Source of the DNA: Pseudovirgaria hyperparasitica
Taxonomy: Eukaryota; Ascomycota; Dothideomycetes; Acrospermales; Acrospermaceae
Assembly: GCF_010093815.1 (NCBI RefSeq)
Contig: NW_022985554.1
Coordinates: 900,999 to 964,998, forward strand
DNA length: 64,000 bases
Reading direction: 5' to 3'
Below the pieces are notes generated by a model. That model was not told the DNA's origin, did no database searches, and saw only the letters and a list, made by a program, of their open reading frames with translations. Positions 28,562 to 41,137 of this stretch are shown here, piece after piece. Within the stretch, counting starts at the first letter, position 1; every line of letters begins with the position of its first letter. The position numbers were made by a program, and so were the translations under genes.

Positions 28562-28789
28562 TATAAGAATAGAGTTATTAGATAGTAGTATAGTTAGATA
28601 GAATAATAGGGTATATTCTATTCTAGAACAAATTACTACCGAACCCTTTTAGTAGAAATCCGAGAGTATATATATAAAGGGACGCCGATCTATCTAGCAC
28701 GTAACTATTTACCGCCCTTTACGTTACCTCCTAACCCTATTAGCTAAGGTATATATAGATTAGGTCCTACCTAAGGCTAAGTCCTAATA
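28562..28789 (-). repeat. 3' LTR of A2 (228 bp)
   Basis: Same orientation and length as 39,609-39,836. It could be a solo LTR, but the sequence to its right runs through the LINE insertion site into A2, and the LINE's duplicated target shows that 29,095-29,108 and 32,987-33,000 were once one locus. Confidence 0.78.
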
Positions 28790-29094
28790 ATTATCCCTTC
28801 TCTCTAGGAAGCTACCCTTAGTAACCTAGATTATTATCTATCTCTATATCTCTATTCTAAGTCTCGTAAGACCTTAGTTATTCTCTACGCTTCGTCTTAG
28901 ATATTTACTAATATTTACTAATCTAAGATTTATATAAGCGTTTTTCTAATAAACTAGATTTTATCTATTCTAACTTCTTATATAGGTAAGATTATCTAAT
29001 TAGGCCTAGCGTATCACGTAATATAATTAGGTAAGCCCGGGTACTACCTATATTAAAATCTTTTCTTAGAAATATTCCTTTCTTTAAAAAACTT

Positions 29095-29108
29095 CTTAAC
29101 TCTTTATA
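29095..29108. repeat. Target-site duplication, left of LINE copy 2
   Basis: The 14 bases cttaactctttata recur exactly at 32,987-33,000. Confidence 0.9.
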
Positions 29109-32100
29109 ATAATAATAATAATAATATTGTATAACTAGGTAGAGTAGTACTCTACAGGCCTATGCCTCCTCTAGTCTAAGCTACTATATAAGAAGAAACC
29201 CAAGAGGGGAAAACTTCCTTATGTCGATAATTACATCTCGTTAAACCTTTGTTTCTTCTTAAGTATACAGCTATAGGGTACACCTATTAGCCTACAGCCT
29301 ATATTACCGTTGTTTTGCCCTTAGGCAGCACGTATAGGTACGGAGGTTATTAGTCAAGGGGTTCTTCCGGCATATATTTCCGGGTCCACTAGAATTAGAG
29401 GAGTAGTAGATATATAAGCATCTACCGGGCGACGTCCTTAGGGTACTTATTAAGCCATCGTATGATATCGGAGGTTCTTATCGTATAGATAAGCTTCTAC
29501 CTTTACGTGTGAAGATCGGGGCATATTACGAGATAGTAGCGTATTATGCCTCTCCGGCCGCACGCCTTATACCATAGAGACACGTTAGGGACGCCTCTCT
29601 TATAGAGGTAGTATAGGAGTCCTATGGCGCCCGTTCGGGCTTAGAGGAGTATAGATGCCTAGGCCTTTATAAGCCCTTTATACATCTATTTACTTAGCTC
29701 CTTCTATGGTCCTCGGATCTACTCTAGGTATCTATTCTACTAGGAGGCCCACTGGGCCCGGAGTATCTCTTTCTACTTATCTTAGATCTATAACTATATA
29801 CTTCGTCTGAGCTCTCGAAGGCTCTATTAGTCTAGGAGGGCGTCTAGGTTATCCCTAATCTCTTATACCACTTAGTTCGAGTCTATTTCTATCGGGCACT
29901 TATACCGTAGTCGAGTCCGGCCTATATATAAGAGTACTTAGTAGTGTACGCTAACCCGCGCGCGTAGCGCGGCGAAGGTATATTCTATATTTTCTACACG
30001 TTCCTATGCTTATTATTTAGTAAAGTATAATACCCTCTATGTCTAATAGAAGTTCTATATACTTATTATATTTGTCTCGCGTCGTAGTAGCGCTATATTA
30101 GTAGCTTTATATACACTAGAGATAAGACGGAGTATGCGGTTTTATACGGATTCGAGCTTCGTTCGCCTAGCCTATATAAGGGCCGTATACTAGTACTCGT
30201 GTCCGTATGTAAAGGCTAGTCGTGCTATAGAGACATATAGTTAGCGTGCCTTATCCCGGGCGGTTCCCTACGTAGAGGCCGTAATCCGGCATATAGTAGC
30301 TTCTACCTAGAGGGCCCTAGAAACGGCGTATACTACCTATGGTCCCTATTTAAGCTTATTATCGATCATGACGCCAAGTGCGTGTATGCTTTATATCGGC
30401 GGTTCGTCGAAGGCGTCTATTCTAGGGCGTCGCTTGCCTTCCCTAGTAGCCCATTTCCTACGGCGGTTAATAAAGTGCATAAGTTAGTACTTTTCGGGGG
30501 CGAACTTTACTCCGTGGCGCTTTGCCCATTGGACGCATCTCCCGTAGTCTTATTCGAGTCGTCTATATATTTAGCTAGTATTATTATCGATAGCTAGAAG
30601 GTATATATCATCTACGTATCCTACTACCTCTATATATTATATTCCCTAGAGGAGGTCTATAGTAAAGAAGAGGAAGAGGATCGGGGAGATAGTACTTCCT
30701 TATAGAATGCCGTAAGCCGTCTTCTCGTACTTACTTCGATATCCGGGGATATATATCTAGGTAACTCTTTCGGCGAGGAAGGACTATATAAACCGCGTAA
30801 TCCACGCGGGTATACGCCTATTCCGCAGGTTATGGATAAGTCTCGTGTAGTTTACTTTATCGAATACGCCGGCCATATCGAGGGAGAGTAGTGTTACTAC
30901 ACGTCCCTACTTCTATACGGTCTAGACGACTTTAAGGATGTATTAGATAGCGGTAATTAGGGAGCTTCTAGCCTTCGCCTTCTAGTTTACTAGAAGGAGG
31001 TTATATTCCTATACTACGGCGCTTATCTTCTTCGCGATCGTGGCCTCTAGTATCTTCCCGAGATAGGAGAGAAGGGTGATTAGCCTCCATCCTTTCGGGG
31101 AGCTAGGGTTCTTCCCTAGTTTCGGGAGTATAATGGTATAGGCGGCCCGGAAGCTTTAGGGGTGGTATCCGTTCTTAATACATGCTTGAAATATATAACT
31201 AATAAGCGGTAGGGTAGCTAGTATAGTGCGTTTAAGGCACCTATTTGGTACCCTATCTAGTCCGGGTGCCTTATCATTCGGAAGTACTTTAACGGCGTCG
31301 AGTATGTCCTCCTTGGTAACCTCTTAGGGGATATTAATTACGTCTAGATATTTAGTATCATTAATATCTAATAGGTCTACTAGCTCCGGGAGGGGGAATA
31401 TAACTTCACGTAAGATCTCCGTCTTCTCCGGGCTTATAGAGTATATCCTCTCTTAGTATATTAGGGAAGGCATTAGTAGCGGCGGTATCGGCGCGTCTAT
31501 ACCCTTAGCCTACTTTACCATACGCTATAGCCCTACGGCTTACCGTGTGTATTTATCGGTAATCATACGCTATTATTTTCGTCGTTTATTACGGAGGGCC
31601 CTATTACGATATCGTACTACTTCCTTCTACTTTTCCCACGCCTTAGTCGTCCGGATATAGTATATATATATATATAGTCTACGGGCGTCTCTTCTATACT
31701 CTCATATTTAAGGTATACCCCTCGCTTCTAGGGGTCTATATATTTAGTATAGCACGTGTTTATCTCTCGTGGCTTAGTATACTTAAAGGAGGACTTACAC
31801 GGCCTTATCTATGGCTAGGCCGTTGGATACGTCGACTATAGAGGGGTCTAGAATCGCCGATTCTAGGTCCTCTAGGTATTTATCCTAATTAGTATCCTTC
31901 TATAGCTATTTCCCACGTTATTCGTTAAGAGTAGAGACGTCTATTACGGTTTCCATGTATTCGTAGTCGGAGTCCGTCTATATCCGGCTCGGGCGGTAGT
32001 ACTATACTCTATGGCTAATGTGCTTAGTGGCGAGGGTGAGGTCGAGCGTAGACCCGTCCTCGTCCTATTTATATTTCCTCTAGGTAATCTACCCCACGGG

Positions 32101-32986
32101 TGTAAGAAGATATAGGAAGTCATGGTACCGTGTGTGTAGTTCCCTTACTCTAAGTTCTTCTCTCGCGACGGCTAGGCCTCCCTACTACCTGTAGTAGAGA
32201 TTAAAGTCGCCTAGGAGGATGTGTTATCCCGGCGTCGTGGTGCCCTCGAGTATATTATCTAGCGTAAGCGATCGCTATTAATTATAGATGTTATAGATAT
32301 AGAGAGGCCCTATACTTATCTAGAGATATAGTGTTATCCGGAGGTTATTACGTTCGGTATAAGACCATTCTAAGAGCGGGATCGACTTATATATATAAAA
32401 TATAACTCTCCTATCCGGGCCCGTGGGGTGGATGGTATAGTATCCTAGGTGTGTTATTGGCTTGTTGGTTTGGTAGTGTTTATATAGTTCCTAGATGGCT
32501 ATTATTACGGCTCCTGTCTCTTCTAGGAGCGTCGCTTAGTTTTCTCGTTTATATTATACGTTCGCCTATATGATAATAAGTATATCTTATACCCTTATTA
32601 GGTGCTAGGGAAAGTTCGAGTCTATATATTAGTGGCGCTAAGGTATAATTATCCTCGCGCGGTGGCGGCTTTAAGTATGCCCCGGGGTCGGCCTATCTTT
32701 CTCTATATAGTATACTATTACGCGTTATCCTCTCCCCTTCGGGGGGTGGTTACCGGATTCATAAGTAAAGTTAGGGATAGTAGCGAGGGCGGCGAGGGCC
32801 TCACGGCTTGGTATATCTACCTCGCCCCTCTTATCTTCATCGCGTTAATATATTCTACGACCTACTTACGTTTCGTGCACGTTACCGACTAGGATAGGTG
32901 TTTCCCGTCGTAGTTAGAGCACTTGGCGGTATCCCTATCTCGCGTCTCGTCGCTCTGCGTCTTGTGAGGGCATTCCTTAGTATTAT
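29109..32986 (-). mobile_element. LINE copy 2, 5'-truncated and less RIP-mutated
   Basis: A minus-strand copy of the same LINE family as 8,707-13,992, starting with its (TTA)n tail (read inverted at 29,109-29,126) and ending at 32,986, equivalent to about 10,078 in copy 1. Truncation removes most of ORF1; endonuclease (GDFNL near 32,190-32,210) and RT (near 30,600-31,300) remain. The RT box reads GYVDD here (about 30,603-30,625, antisense). An exact 14-bp target-site duplication flanks it. It keeps clearly more CA/TG and GC than copy 1, so it arrived later or met fewer RIP cycles. It sits in the 3' arm of A2. Many in-frame stops remain; dead copy. Confidence 0.87.
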
Positions 32987-33000
32987 CTTAACTCTTTATA
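32987..33000. repeat. Target-site duplication, right of LINE copy 2
   Basis: Exact repeat of 29,095-29,108 at the truncated 5' end of the LINE. Confidence 0.9.
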
Positions 33001-34560
33001 GAGTTTTTTAGATTATTAGGTATATTACCCGATTCTTATAGATATAGATTTATATAGATTTACTATAATTTAGTACGATTTACGTAATTTACTAATTTTT
33101 ATACCGTCCTTAGCTAGTAATAGTATAATTCGTAATAATCCGTATAAATTAGTAATAATTATAATATAGTTTCCCGAAATCTTAACGCTCTAAAGTAATT
33201 AGCGCGGAAGTAGGCGCCTTTAAATAATCTCTATCTTATATATATTACTAATATATCGAAAGCTATTAATCTACCCTAACCTAGGCCGGGCTCTAATAAT
33301 CTAGCTATATATTATTATAGTTATTACTTTCTGTCGTATATTACTTATAGTAGTACTAAATCTATAATATATAGTACTTATATAACTAAGAAGTATTATT
33401 ACTTATAGATATTTAAGTAAGTTCGAAGAACTTTATATAGATTTACTTATATTAGTATAGATTACTACTAGGCCTCTAGTAACCCCTACTAATAAGGAGC
33501 GTGGTACTACTAATCGTAACGCCTTAGAGAAGGCTTTCTACGAGCTATATATCTAAGGTAAGAGTTACGCCTAGAAGTATAATTCTAATAAGATCTATAA
33601 GGATTTATTAGAATCTACTATAGCTATTATTACTATAATTACTAGGTAATATCGTTTTCTTAAATCGTTATAGATTCTTACTAATATATATTAATCTCTA
33701 TAATAGTACTAAAATCTCTACTACTTCGGACTTCTTTCTATATACCGGCGATATTAAAATTCCTAGAAAAGGTTCTAGTAAAAAGGCTAAGGTTCCTTTC
33801 TTACGCGTACTAAAGAGCTATAAATTTAGAGAAGATAGCTCTAATCTAGAAGTTTCTATACTAAAGGTATATAGTTCTATACCGATTATTAAATCTTTTC
33901 GCTAATTTATATAATTCTTAGCGTACCTACGCCGGTCCGTCTCTCTCTATCCCGGGTCCCGCCGCTCCGTAGGTTTCTATAGAGGAGTTTATAGCTATAA
34001 GACGCGCTATATAGAATTTATAGCGTCGGAATAAAAGGCTAGAGACTTATATTATAAAGCTCTATACTATACTAAATAAGAACTAGTAGAAGGAATTAGA
34101 TATAACTATCGCGGTAATTAGTACTTCTACTCCTACTCTAACTTAATTAGTTTAGATCTATACTAATTAGTACTAATATATCTCTTTTATCTAGCGTTTT
34201 TAGTTTTTTAGTTTTAATTTTAAAGTAATCTTACTTCTTCTAGATAGATTAATATAAGTTTATATAGATCTATATAGATCTTTATATTCTCTTTTAGCTT
34301 TCTTAATTTTATCTTTCTTTAATAATAACTTCTTTAATCTCTTTAGTAATCTATACTAATCTATACTAATCGGTACCAATTTTCGATGTCCATTTCTCTT
34401 AGTAAATTATTTTTCTAAGTCTCTTTTTTAGTTAAATTTTTTAAAGTTCTAAGTTTAAACTTTCTAAGGAAGTTTCTTAATTCCTTAGAATATTTTAAAG
34501 ATCTATATTTCTTTTACCTTCTTTCTTTTAGATAGCCGTCCTTAGCGCTAAACTATACTA
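33001..34560 (+). other. 3' arm of element A with coding-like plus strand (antisense to pol)
   Basis: The part of A2 downstream of its pol region; A1 keeps the matching stretch from 2,244 to about 3,100. On the strand opposite to pol it reads like protein over several segments: about 33,490-33,610, about 33,715-33,900 and about 34,020-34,080. In A1 the corresponding frame is open from about 2,255 to 2,445, rich in Ser and Lys. The resemblance is kept in both copies. I do not recognise the family. It may be an extra antisense gene of this lineage or captured sequence. Treated as part of a fossil element. Confidence 0.35.
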
Positions 34561-37500
34561 AAAAATATTAAATCGCCGTACTTTAGTATAATTCTCTATA
34601 ATTCTACGGCTTCCTTTACTAGTCGCTACTTATATACTAATATTACTACTTTACTAATATTTATTATAGGTTTCTAAGTATCTTTATTAGAATTATATTC
34701 TTTCTAATAAATTTTATATAGCTACGTACTATCTTCGGCACGTTACTAGCTAAGTATCTACTTAACTTTATAGATATCTATACCTTCTTACGTAACTACT
34801 TTATATAGTATCTATTTAGAATAATCTAGTAATAATAAGGTATAAAATAGCTCGAGAAGCGTAATATAGAATATATTATATATCTTTAACATAGAAGGGA
34901 GTTATAACTCATACACCTAGTTATTAATTATACGAATAATCTTATATAGATCTATTATTATATAGTTAAGCTTCTTCTTTAGCCTAATACTATAAATATT
35001 CTTACTATTTAGTAAAACTTTATCCCTAATATTAAAGATCATGGGTTTTCTACCCTTATTATAGTGTAATTTACTATAATTTATAGTATCTTATAGTAAC
35101 TTTATAACACTTCTTTACGTTTAGAATAGTTCTATAGTAATTTCTATTACTTTAACATTAGGTTATTCTACTTTAAACTAAGTCCCTAAGAACTATATAT
35201 TATAGTTCTAACTAAAGTTTACTTTAAATGGACTTACGTAGGTTAATATATATCGGCTATTATTATACGCGAATTCCGCGATATAGACTAACCTTACCTA
35301 GTTATTCTACTTATAGTTATAATATACGCGTAAATACGCCTTAACTATCTAATTCTACTACTCTATCTATCTATCTATTTATAGATAGAACGTAGTACTA
35401 AGTTTCTACTTAATTCCTAGTATATAGTAGAAATCCTTCTAAAATTTAGACGTTATCTACGGGCCTCTATCTAAACCTATACCGTTTAGTATACTATGGA
35501 GCCGAACTACGTCACGAAGTAGTATATCTATAAGATCCGGTGCTTAGATCGTCTTCCTTATAGAGATATAGTATAATATCTTTATAAATCTATCTAAAAC
35601 TATAAGTAAACTATTATAAATGTACCTAGAATACTTACTTAGGGGTAGATCTATAATAAAATCCATTAATAATTCCTTCTATACCTCCTTTAGTATAGGT
35701 AATAGCCTTAATTTACTATATAGTAAGTATCTATATACTTTTATATACTAGTAAACGTTATACGTTTTTACGTAGTCTTTTATATATTTATAAAGACCCG
35801 GCTAGTCGTACGTCCTTCGGATTAAATCGACTATTCTTATAACGCTAAAGTACCCTACTAACGCGTAATTATACTATTCTCTTAAAATATCGATTTATAA
35901 GCCGCCTTCTAGCACGTAGAGTCGGCCTTAGAAGTAGATCGCGTCTAATTATTATTTCTACCTTAATAACTATAGCGGATCTATAGCGCTTTCTTTTATA
36001 CTTATAACTTTCTTTACTAATATATTAGAATTCTAGGTAGATTTAGTTAAGTCTTTAAGGGTTTTCTTAGTTTCTTAGATATTTATTTAGATTACTTAAT
36101 ACCCGCTCTAATTTCTACGAAGAATCGCCGAAAGTATCCTAGCTTCTAGTATTCTATTAGATAACTAGTCTTATAGTATCTAAAGTATAGTATAGTCTAA
36201 CTTATACCGACTATCTACGTCATTCTATAACAATTTCTTATAATCTTTACACCGCAATAGAGGATTAGCTTTATTCTCTCTTCTAGCTTTATATAAGATT
36301 TTAAAGTTAAATATTAATATCTACTTAGCCTAACGTACTTATTAGCAATTAAGAACCTTAGTCAATATAAAGTAACATAGATTTATATAATCCGATAATA
36401 ATTTAATCTAATATATAGAGCCTTCTAAATAATATTACTATTACTTAAAACTCTTAATAATTATAAGTAGTTTCTAGTTATACATGTTATAACGTATCTC
36501 TATATCCGCTATTTTATAGAAAAAGAAGGCGACCGGGTACTATTATACCTTATCTTTCGTATCTTTATATAGTTAACTAATAATTCTAGTAATTATAAAT
36601 TCTAACGCGTTAGTTTTAACCTAAATATACTTCTTAGGATTAAAATACCTAAGAATTAGCGTAGTTATAAAGTAATTCTTTAATAATCGGAACGTATCTC
36701 GCGCTTCCGGTATTAACTATATCTTAACCGACTTAGCTTTACGCTATACTCGCCTATCTATAGAGATTTTACCGCTATTCTCTATAAGTTTATTAAGCGG
36801 CGCCGTAATTCGTAAGAAGTCTATAATAAATTTACGATAATAGTTTACGAAACCTATGAATATTCTAATTTAACGTATAGTAGTAGGTTCTAGCCATTCT
36901 ATAATGGTCTTTACACGCTCCGGCTCTATTTTTAGGCCGCCATATATTATAATAAAGCCGAGAAACCTAACTTCTTATTAGTGAAACTCGTATTTAGATA
37001 ATTTTACGTAGAGTTTATACTACCTTAAATAATTTAGTACCGATTTCACGTGTCCTTTATAATCCTACATGCTATTAGAGTAAATTAGTATATTATCGAG
37101 ATAAACTACGTAAATCACGTTAAGTAATCCTACGAGTATAGTATTAATGTATCCTTAAAACGCTCCTAGCGTATTTATTAGCCCGAATGGTATAATAGTA
37201 TACTTAAAATAACTATATCTAGTCCGAAATGTAGTTTTCCACTTATCTCCGCGACGAATTCGAAGCTAGTAATATATATCTTATAAATCTAGCTTCGTAA
37301 AGTACTTTACCTTCATTAATTAGTCTAAAGATTTACTAACTAGCGGTAATGGGTAACGATTCTTCTTAGTCACTATATTTAGTATCTAATAGTCGATATA
37401 TAGACGTAAACTTCTATCTTTCTTCTTTATAAAGAGAATAGATACACCGGCCGATAACGTACTACGACGTATCCAGCCTCTTTTAAGGTATTCTTTAATA

Positions 37501-39608
37501 TATTTACGAAGAACTTCAAGTTCTAGTCTTAAAAGTAGGTAAAGTAGACTATAAGGGACGTCTACTCTCTCTTCGAGCTTGATCTTTAGCTTATACGGCC
37601 CGTAATTAGGGAGAAGTAATGTATCTCCTACCGAAAATACATCTATATACTATGAATATACGTCGGGTAGCGTGTCTTCGCCCTAATTATTACTATTATC
37701 CTTATCTTTATCGACGATTAATAAGGACGTAAGATAGATTAGTAACGATCGGGTCCGTACGGCGAGGTTCTATACCTCCTTACTAATAGTTATAACTTAC
37801 TAGTATAATTTACTACGGTATCGTCGGAACGTTAATATCTCCTTCTAAAAATTAAGAATATAGTTTAGGTATCTAAGCTAAGGCATCCCTAGAATCATAT
37901 TCTATTAGCTAATATTAGCTACGATAAATTTATTAGATATCTACTATTTTATTATCTTCGAGTCATGAACTTCGTAATTCGTTATAGCTTTATCTAAAGT
38001 TCTAACTTCATATCTGTTAACTACGATAGTTCGACTAACTTTACCGAGATCATACGATAATCTATACTCCTTTACGAGAATCGACGAAATATAGTTATCT
38101 TCTATACTAGTGTCTACGAGGGCCTATATAGTTTTATTACCATTTACTATAGATAATAATACTTTTAGTAATATTAGGTCTTTACTCGCCGGAAGGCGCT
38201 ACGGCTTCTCCTAAGTATATATAATTTAGCTAAGAACACGGTTAGATCTCGTGTACTAGCCTATTCTTTTTTTAGATTCTTATAGTTAGGCGAAATATAT
38301 CCTATTTCTCTATACTTATAGTAACGAAGTGCGCTATAATCCTACTATTTTACGATAGGCGTTATATTTAAGCCTATACCTTATTCTTTTCCGTGTTAAG
38401 AAGCACCGCCTCGATTATTTTAGTATCCTCTTAACGCGTTTCTACCCCGATTTATACTCTTCTAGCGCTAATCGCGGTAAGGTTACTCTTAATCGAACGT
38501 ATTCGATCGACCTCGTTTCTAACCCGTATAGGGTTCGTCGGTTTTACCTAGAGAGCCGCGTTCCTTAAGGATATAGTAGTATTTATTAGCTTTCTCCTCT
38601 AATTCGTATAGATAGTTAAAACTTAATAATACTATTCCTAGTCTTTCGTGGATTAACAGAAGTAGTACTTCGCGAAACTAGAATATACAAATATTTTCCT
38701 ATAGCATAGGGATATTATCCTATAGGTTTTAGAGGTATTATAGTAGTTAAGTAGGTGTCTAGTTCGGTCGTTATACCACGCTTCTTAACTTAGATAGTGC
38801 CTTTCTTTCACGTTCTCTATCCGTTCCGAGGGTGTTTAGTATAAATATAGCTAAATATTCCTAGGTTATCGTAGATAGTGGCTACACTTCCTTCTATCTA
38901 TTCTATTAATCGCGGGATTATAAGCCTAGGTATCGTTCTCCGAACGAAATGTGTTATACTTTAGTAGAAAAGAGTAGAGGGTTATTAAGGAAGTACTTTT
39001 CGTAGTCTCTCTTCTAGTCTTTCTACTCCTTTTAGTTCTTCCCTATAAATATAGTTGGGTCTTTAGATTTTAGTATACCTAGGGAAGAAGTAGAGTAAAT
39101 CGGTAACGAAGCGGCTGGGTATACGGTAGATTATCGTAACTCTAATAGTAGGTGAACTAATTCCGCCTGAATTAGTATAGGAAGTCGTTCACCTACTATC
39201 GTTTGGCGTAGTTCTTTAAGAGACTTCTTAAGTTCTCGTCTCTTTACGAGGAGTTTCGCGCGTTCTATCTATTCTTTAAGGGTTTAAATCTCTCGAGTCT
39301 AATTCGCGACGTATTCCTAAAGTTTAGCGATAGTTTATTATAATACCTCGCGTGGCTCCGCCACGACTCGTTATCCGGCTTTATATTATTAGAAGTTACT
39401 TAGTATATCTACTATTTCTTCGTCTAAAAGCTCCGTGATTTAGTCTAATATTTCTACTTCTTAGTTAGAAACGGCTAGGATTAATACTAATTATAGAGGA
39501 TCCCTATTATTTAATATAGTATTACTTATCCCTATAGTAGATCGTGTTAACCTTCTCGGTTCTAGTTAGACTATCTTAACTATAGTACTATATAGGGAGT
39601 AATTCGAA

Positions 39609-39836
39609 TATAAGAATAGGGTTATTAGATAGTAGTATAGTTAGATAGAATAATAGGGTATATTCTATTATAGAACGAATTACTACCGAACCCTTTTGGT
39701 AGGAATCCGAGAGTATATATATAAAGAGACGCCGATCTATCTAGCACGTGACTATTTACCGCCCTTTACGTTACCTCCTAACCCTGTTAGCTAAGGTACG
39801 TGTAGGTCGGGTCCTACCTAAGGCTAAGTCCTAATA
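39609..39836 (-). repeat. 5' LTR of A2 (228 bp)
   Basis: In minus sense it opens TATTAGGACTTAGCC and ends TATTCTTATA. Homology to A1 runs unbroken from here into the internal region, which marks it as the 5' LTR. Confidence 0.88.
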
Positions 39837-39985
39837 GAGAAAGCTAGAGTCTACTTGGCTTCCTTAAGATAAGGGACGGAGTACGCTATTAAAAAGGGGC
39901 TTACTTAGCTTTATTAAGTAAGGAGAGAGTAGTAGTATAGACATAGTACGCTAGCGTTAAGTATATCTAGGGTCTACCCTTAATA
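39837..39985 (-). repeat. Fragment of a B-type LTR, inverted
   Basis: Reverse complement of 28,046-28,195, from the LTR start (39,985 in minus sense) for 149 bp up to the edge of the A2 LTR. The remainder is not found at the other side of A2. Confidence 0.75.
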
Positions 39986-40862
39986 AGTAGATATTCTTCT
40001 ATAACTCTATTATAGCTAATAAGCTATTAGAGATCTTTATCTTTAGTATTTATACTAGCTATTCTAACTATAGATCTTTAATACTAACTTTAGTATAGAA
40101 TCTAATTATTATATAAGCTACTAATTAGCCTATTTAAATATAGAAGAATCGCGCTATATATAATAGTACTCTTACTCTAGTTATTATACGCCGTAGTACC
40201 CTTAAGGCTAAGACTCTCTTATTATAGCGGGCTTTATATTTAAAGGCCTTTATTATCTACTCTTATAGTTAGTAATATCTTCTTTAGAATTAGTTATTAT
40301 ATATATACTAATATTAAATCTAGGGTTTAAGAATACTATACTATATAATAGGTATATTTATATCTATAATAGTATAAATAAATTTAAGATATATATAGGC
40401 TATATTAGTCTATATAGCTACTTTAATAATATCTACTCTAACTATATATATACTAAAGTAATTACCCGCTATAATAAGAATTATAAGATTAAGAATATAA
40501 AGAATCTCTTATATAATAAGTTTATATACTATTTCTCTAATAGTCTACTATAGCTCTATCTATCTTTAGTTAGTAAGTATATAGTAGATAGCCTTAGTAG
40601 CTCTCCTAGTATAAAATATATTATATAATCTTAGAAAAAAACTAGTTAATATAGATTTCTAGGGAGATAGGTATTATATAATATATAAAGGTTATATTAT
40701 AAATATATAGTAGTAGAAATTAAAGAAATCTATACTTAAATCCTATAGAAATCTTAAGCTAATAACTTTATCTAATTAATACTATTAGGTCTAGAAGGGA
40801 CTTCTATAGAAAATAGCTATAGAGACTTCTAACTTCTAACTTTAACTTCTGACTTTTAAGTT
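39986..40862. other. Very AT-rich RIP-mutated sequence, unidentified
   Basis: About 880 bp with the same lack of CA/TG as the rest of the block but lower GC and few CG. No open frame, no LTR-like end and no second copy in the window. The last 35 bp (40,826-40,860) hold a short run of acttcta-like units. It may be an older repeat mutated past recognition. Confidence 0.6.
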
Positions 40863-41137
40863 TTAGAAGTGTGGCCCGCTAACACATACCGTCCACAATA
40901 TGATACTCGCGTATCGACCCGTACTGCAAGATCAGCCGAAGAGGGCTCGTGCTTTTGCGGATTTCGACCGTTCCGGTATTGTCGGAGCGATTGCCATTGT
41001 GTCCGCCCGACAAATCGTCACTCTCACAGCTTCACCTTTAGGCTGCAAAACTGCGCCAGGGTCTGGTGCCATGCGCCAGCCAGCATTTATACCTCGTCTT
41101 CGAATCTCATAACTGCCAGCGCTTCGGTAAACGTCTT
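40863..41137 (+). promoter_or_regulatory. Upstream region of the first F-box gene
   Basis: About 275 bp of normal composition between the RIP block and the start codon. All of the proximal promoter outside the repeat block must be here. No clear TATA box. Short overlapping open frames in this leader look incidental. Confidence 0.4.

Larger units (their letters stand above)
28562..39836 (-). mobile_element. Element A2: Ty3/Gypsy chromovirus with both LTRs, fossil
   Basis: A minus-strand sibling of A1. In minus sense: 5' LTR 39,836-39,609, gag about 39,550-38,400, RT box near 37,090, integrase about 35,850-35,350, chromodomain about 34,800-34,650, a 3' arm, and a 3' LTR 28,789-28,562. The 3' arm is split by LINE copy 2 (29,109-32,986). 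Without the LINE the element is about 7.4 kb. The two LTRs differ at about 14 of 228 positions, all but one transitions. The bases just outside (cttta on the left, gagaa on the right) do not match as a target-site duplication. Broken in dozens of places. Confidence 0.83.
1..40862. other. RIP-mutated, gene-free AT-rich repeat block
   Basis: Seen: CpA and TpG are nearly missing over tens of kilobases while CpG, CpT and CpC stay common, and TpA is in large excess. Paired repeat copies (LTRs, LINEs, A1/A2) differ almost only by C/T and G/A transitions. Known: this is the spectrum of fungal repeat-induced point mutation, a premeiotic defence that mutates CpA in duplicated DNA. Every identifiable piece is a retroelement and no intact host gene is present. 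The block stops within a few tens of bases at about 40,862, where ordinary composition begins. It probably extends beyond the left edge of the window. Such blocks are usually heterochromatic in fungi; that is inferred here. Confidence 0.93.

Noticed and set aside
28562-28789. Solo LTR interpretation
   Set aside because: The LINE target-site duplication shows that sequence right of this LTR was contiguous with A2, so it is better read as the A2 3' LTR, although the outer flanks do not match.
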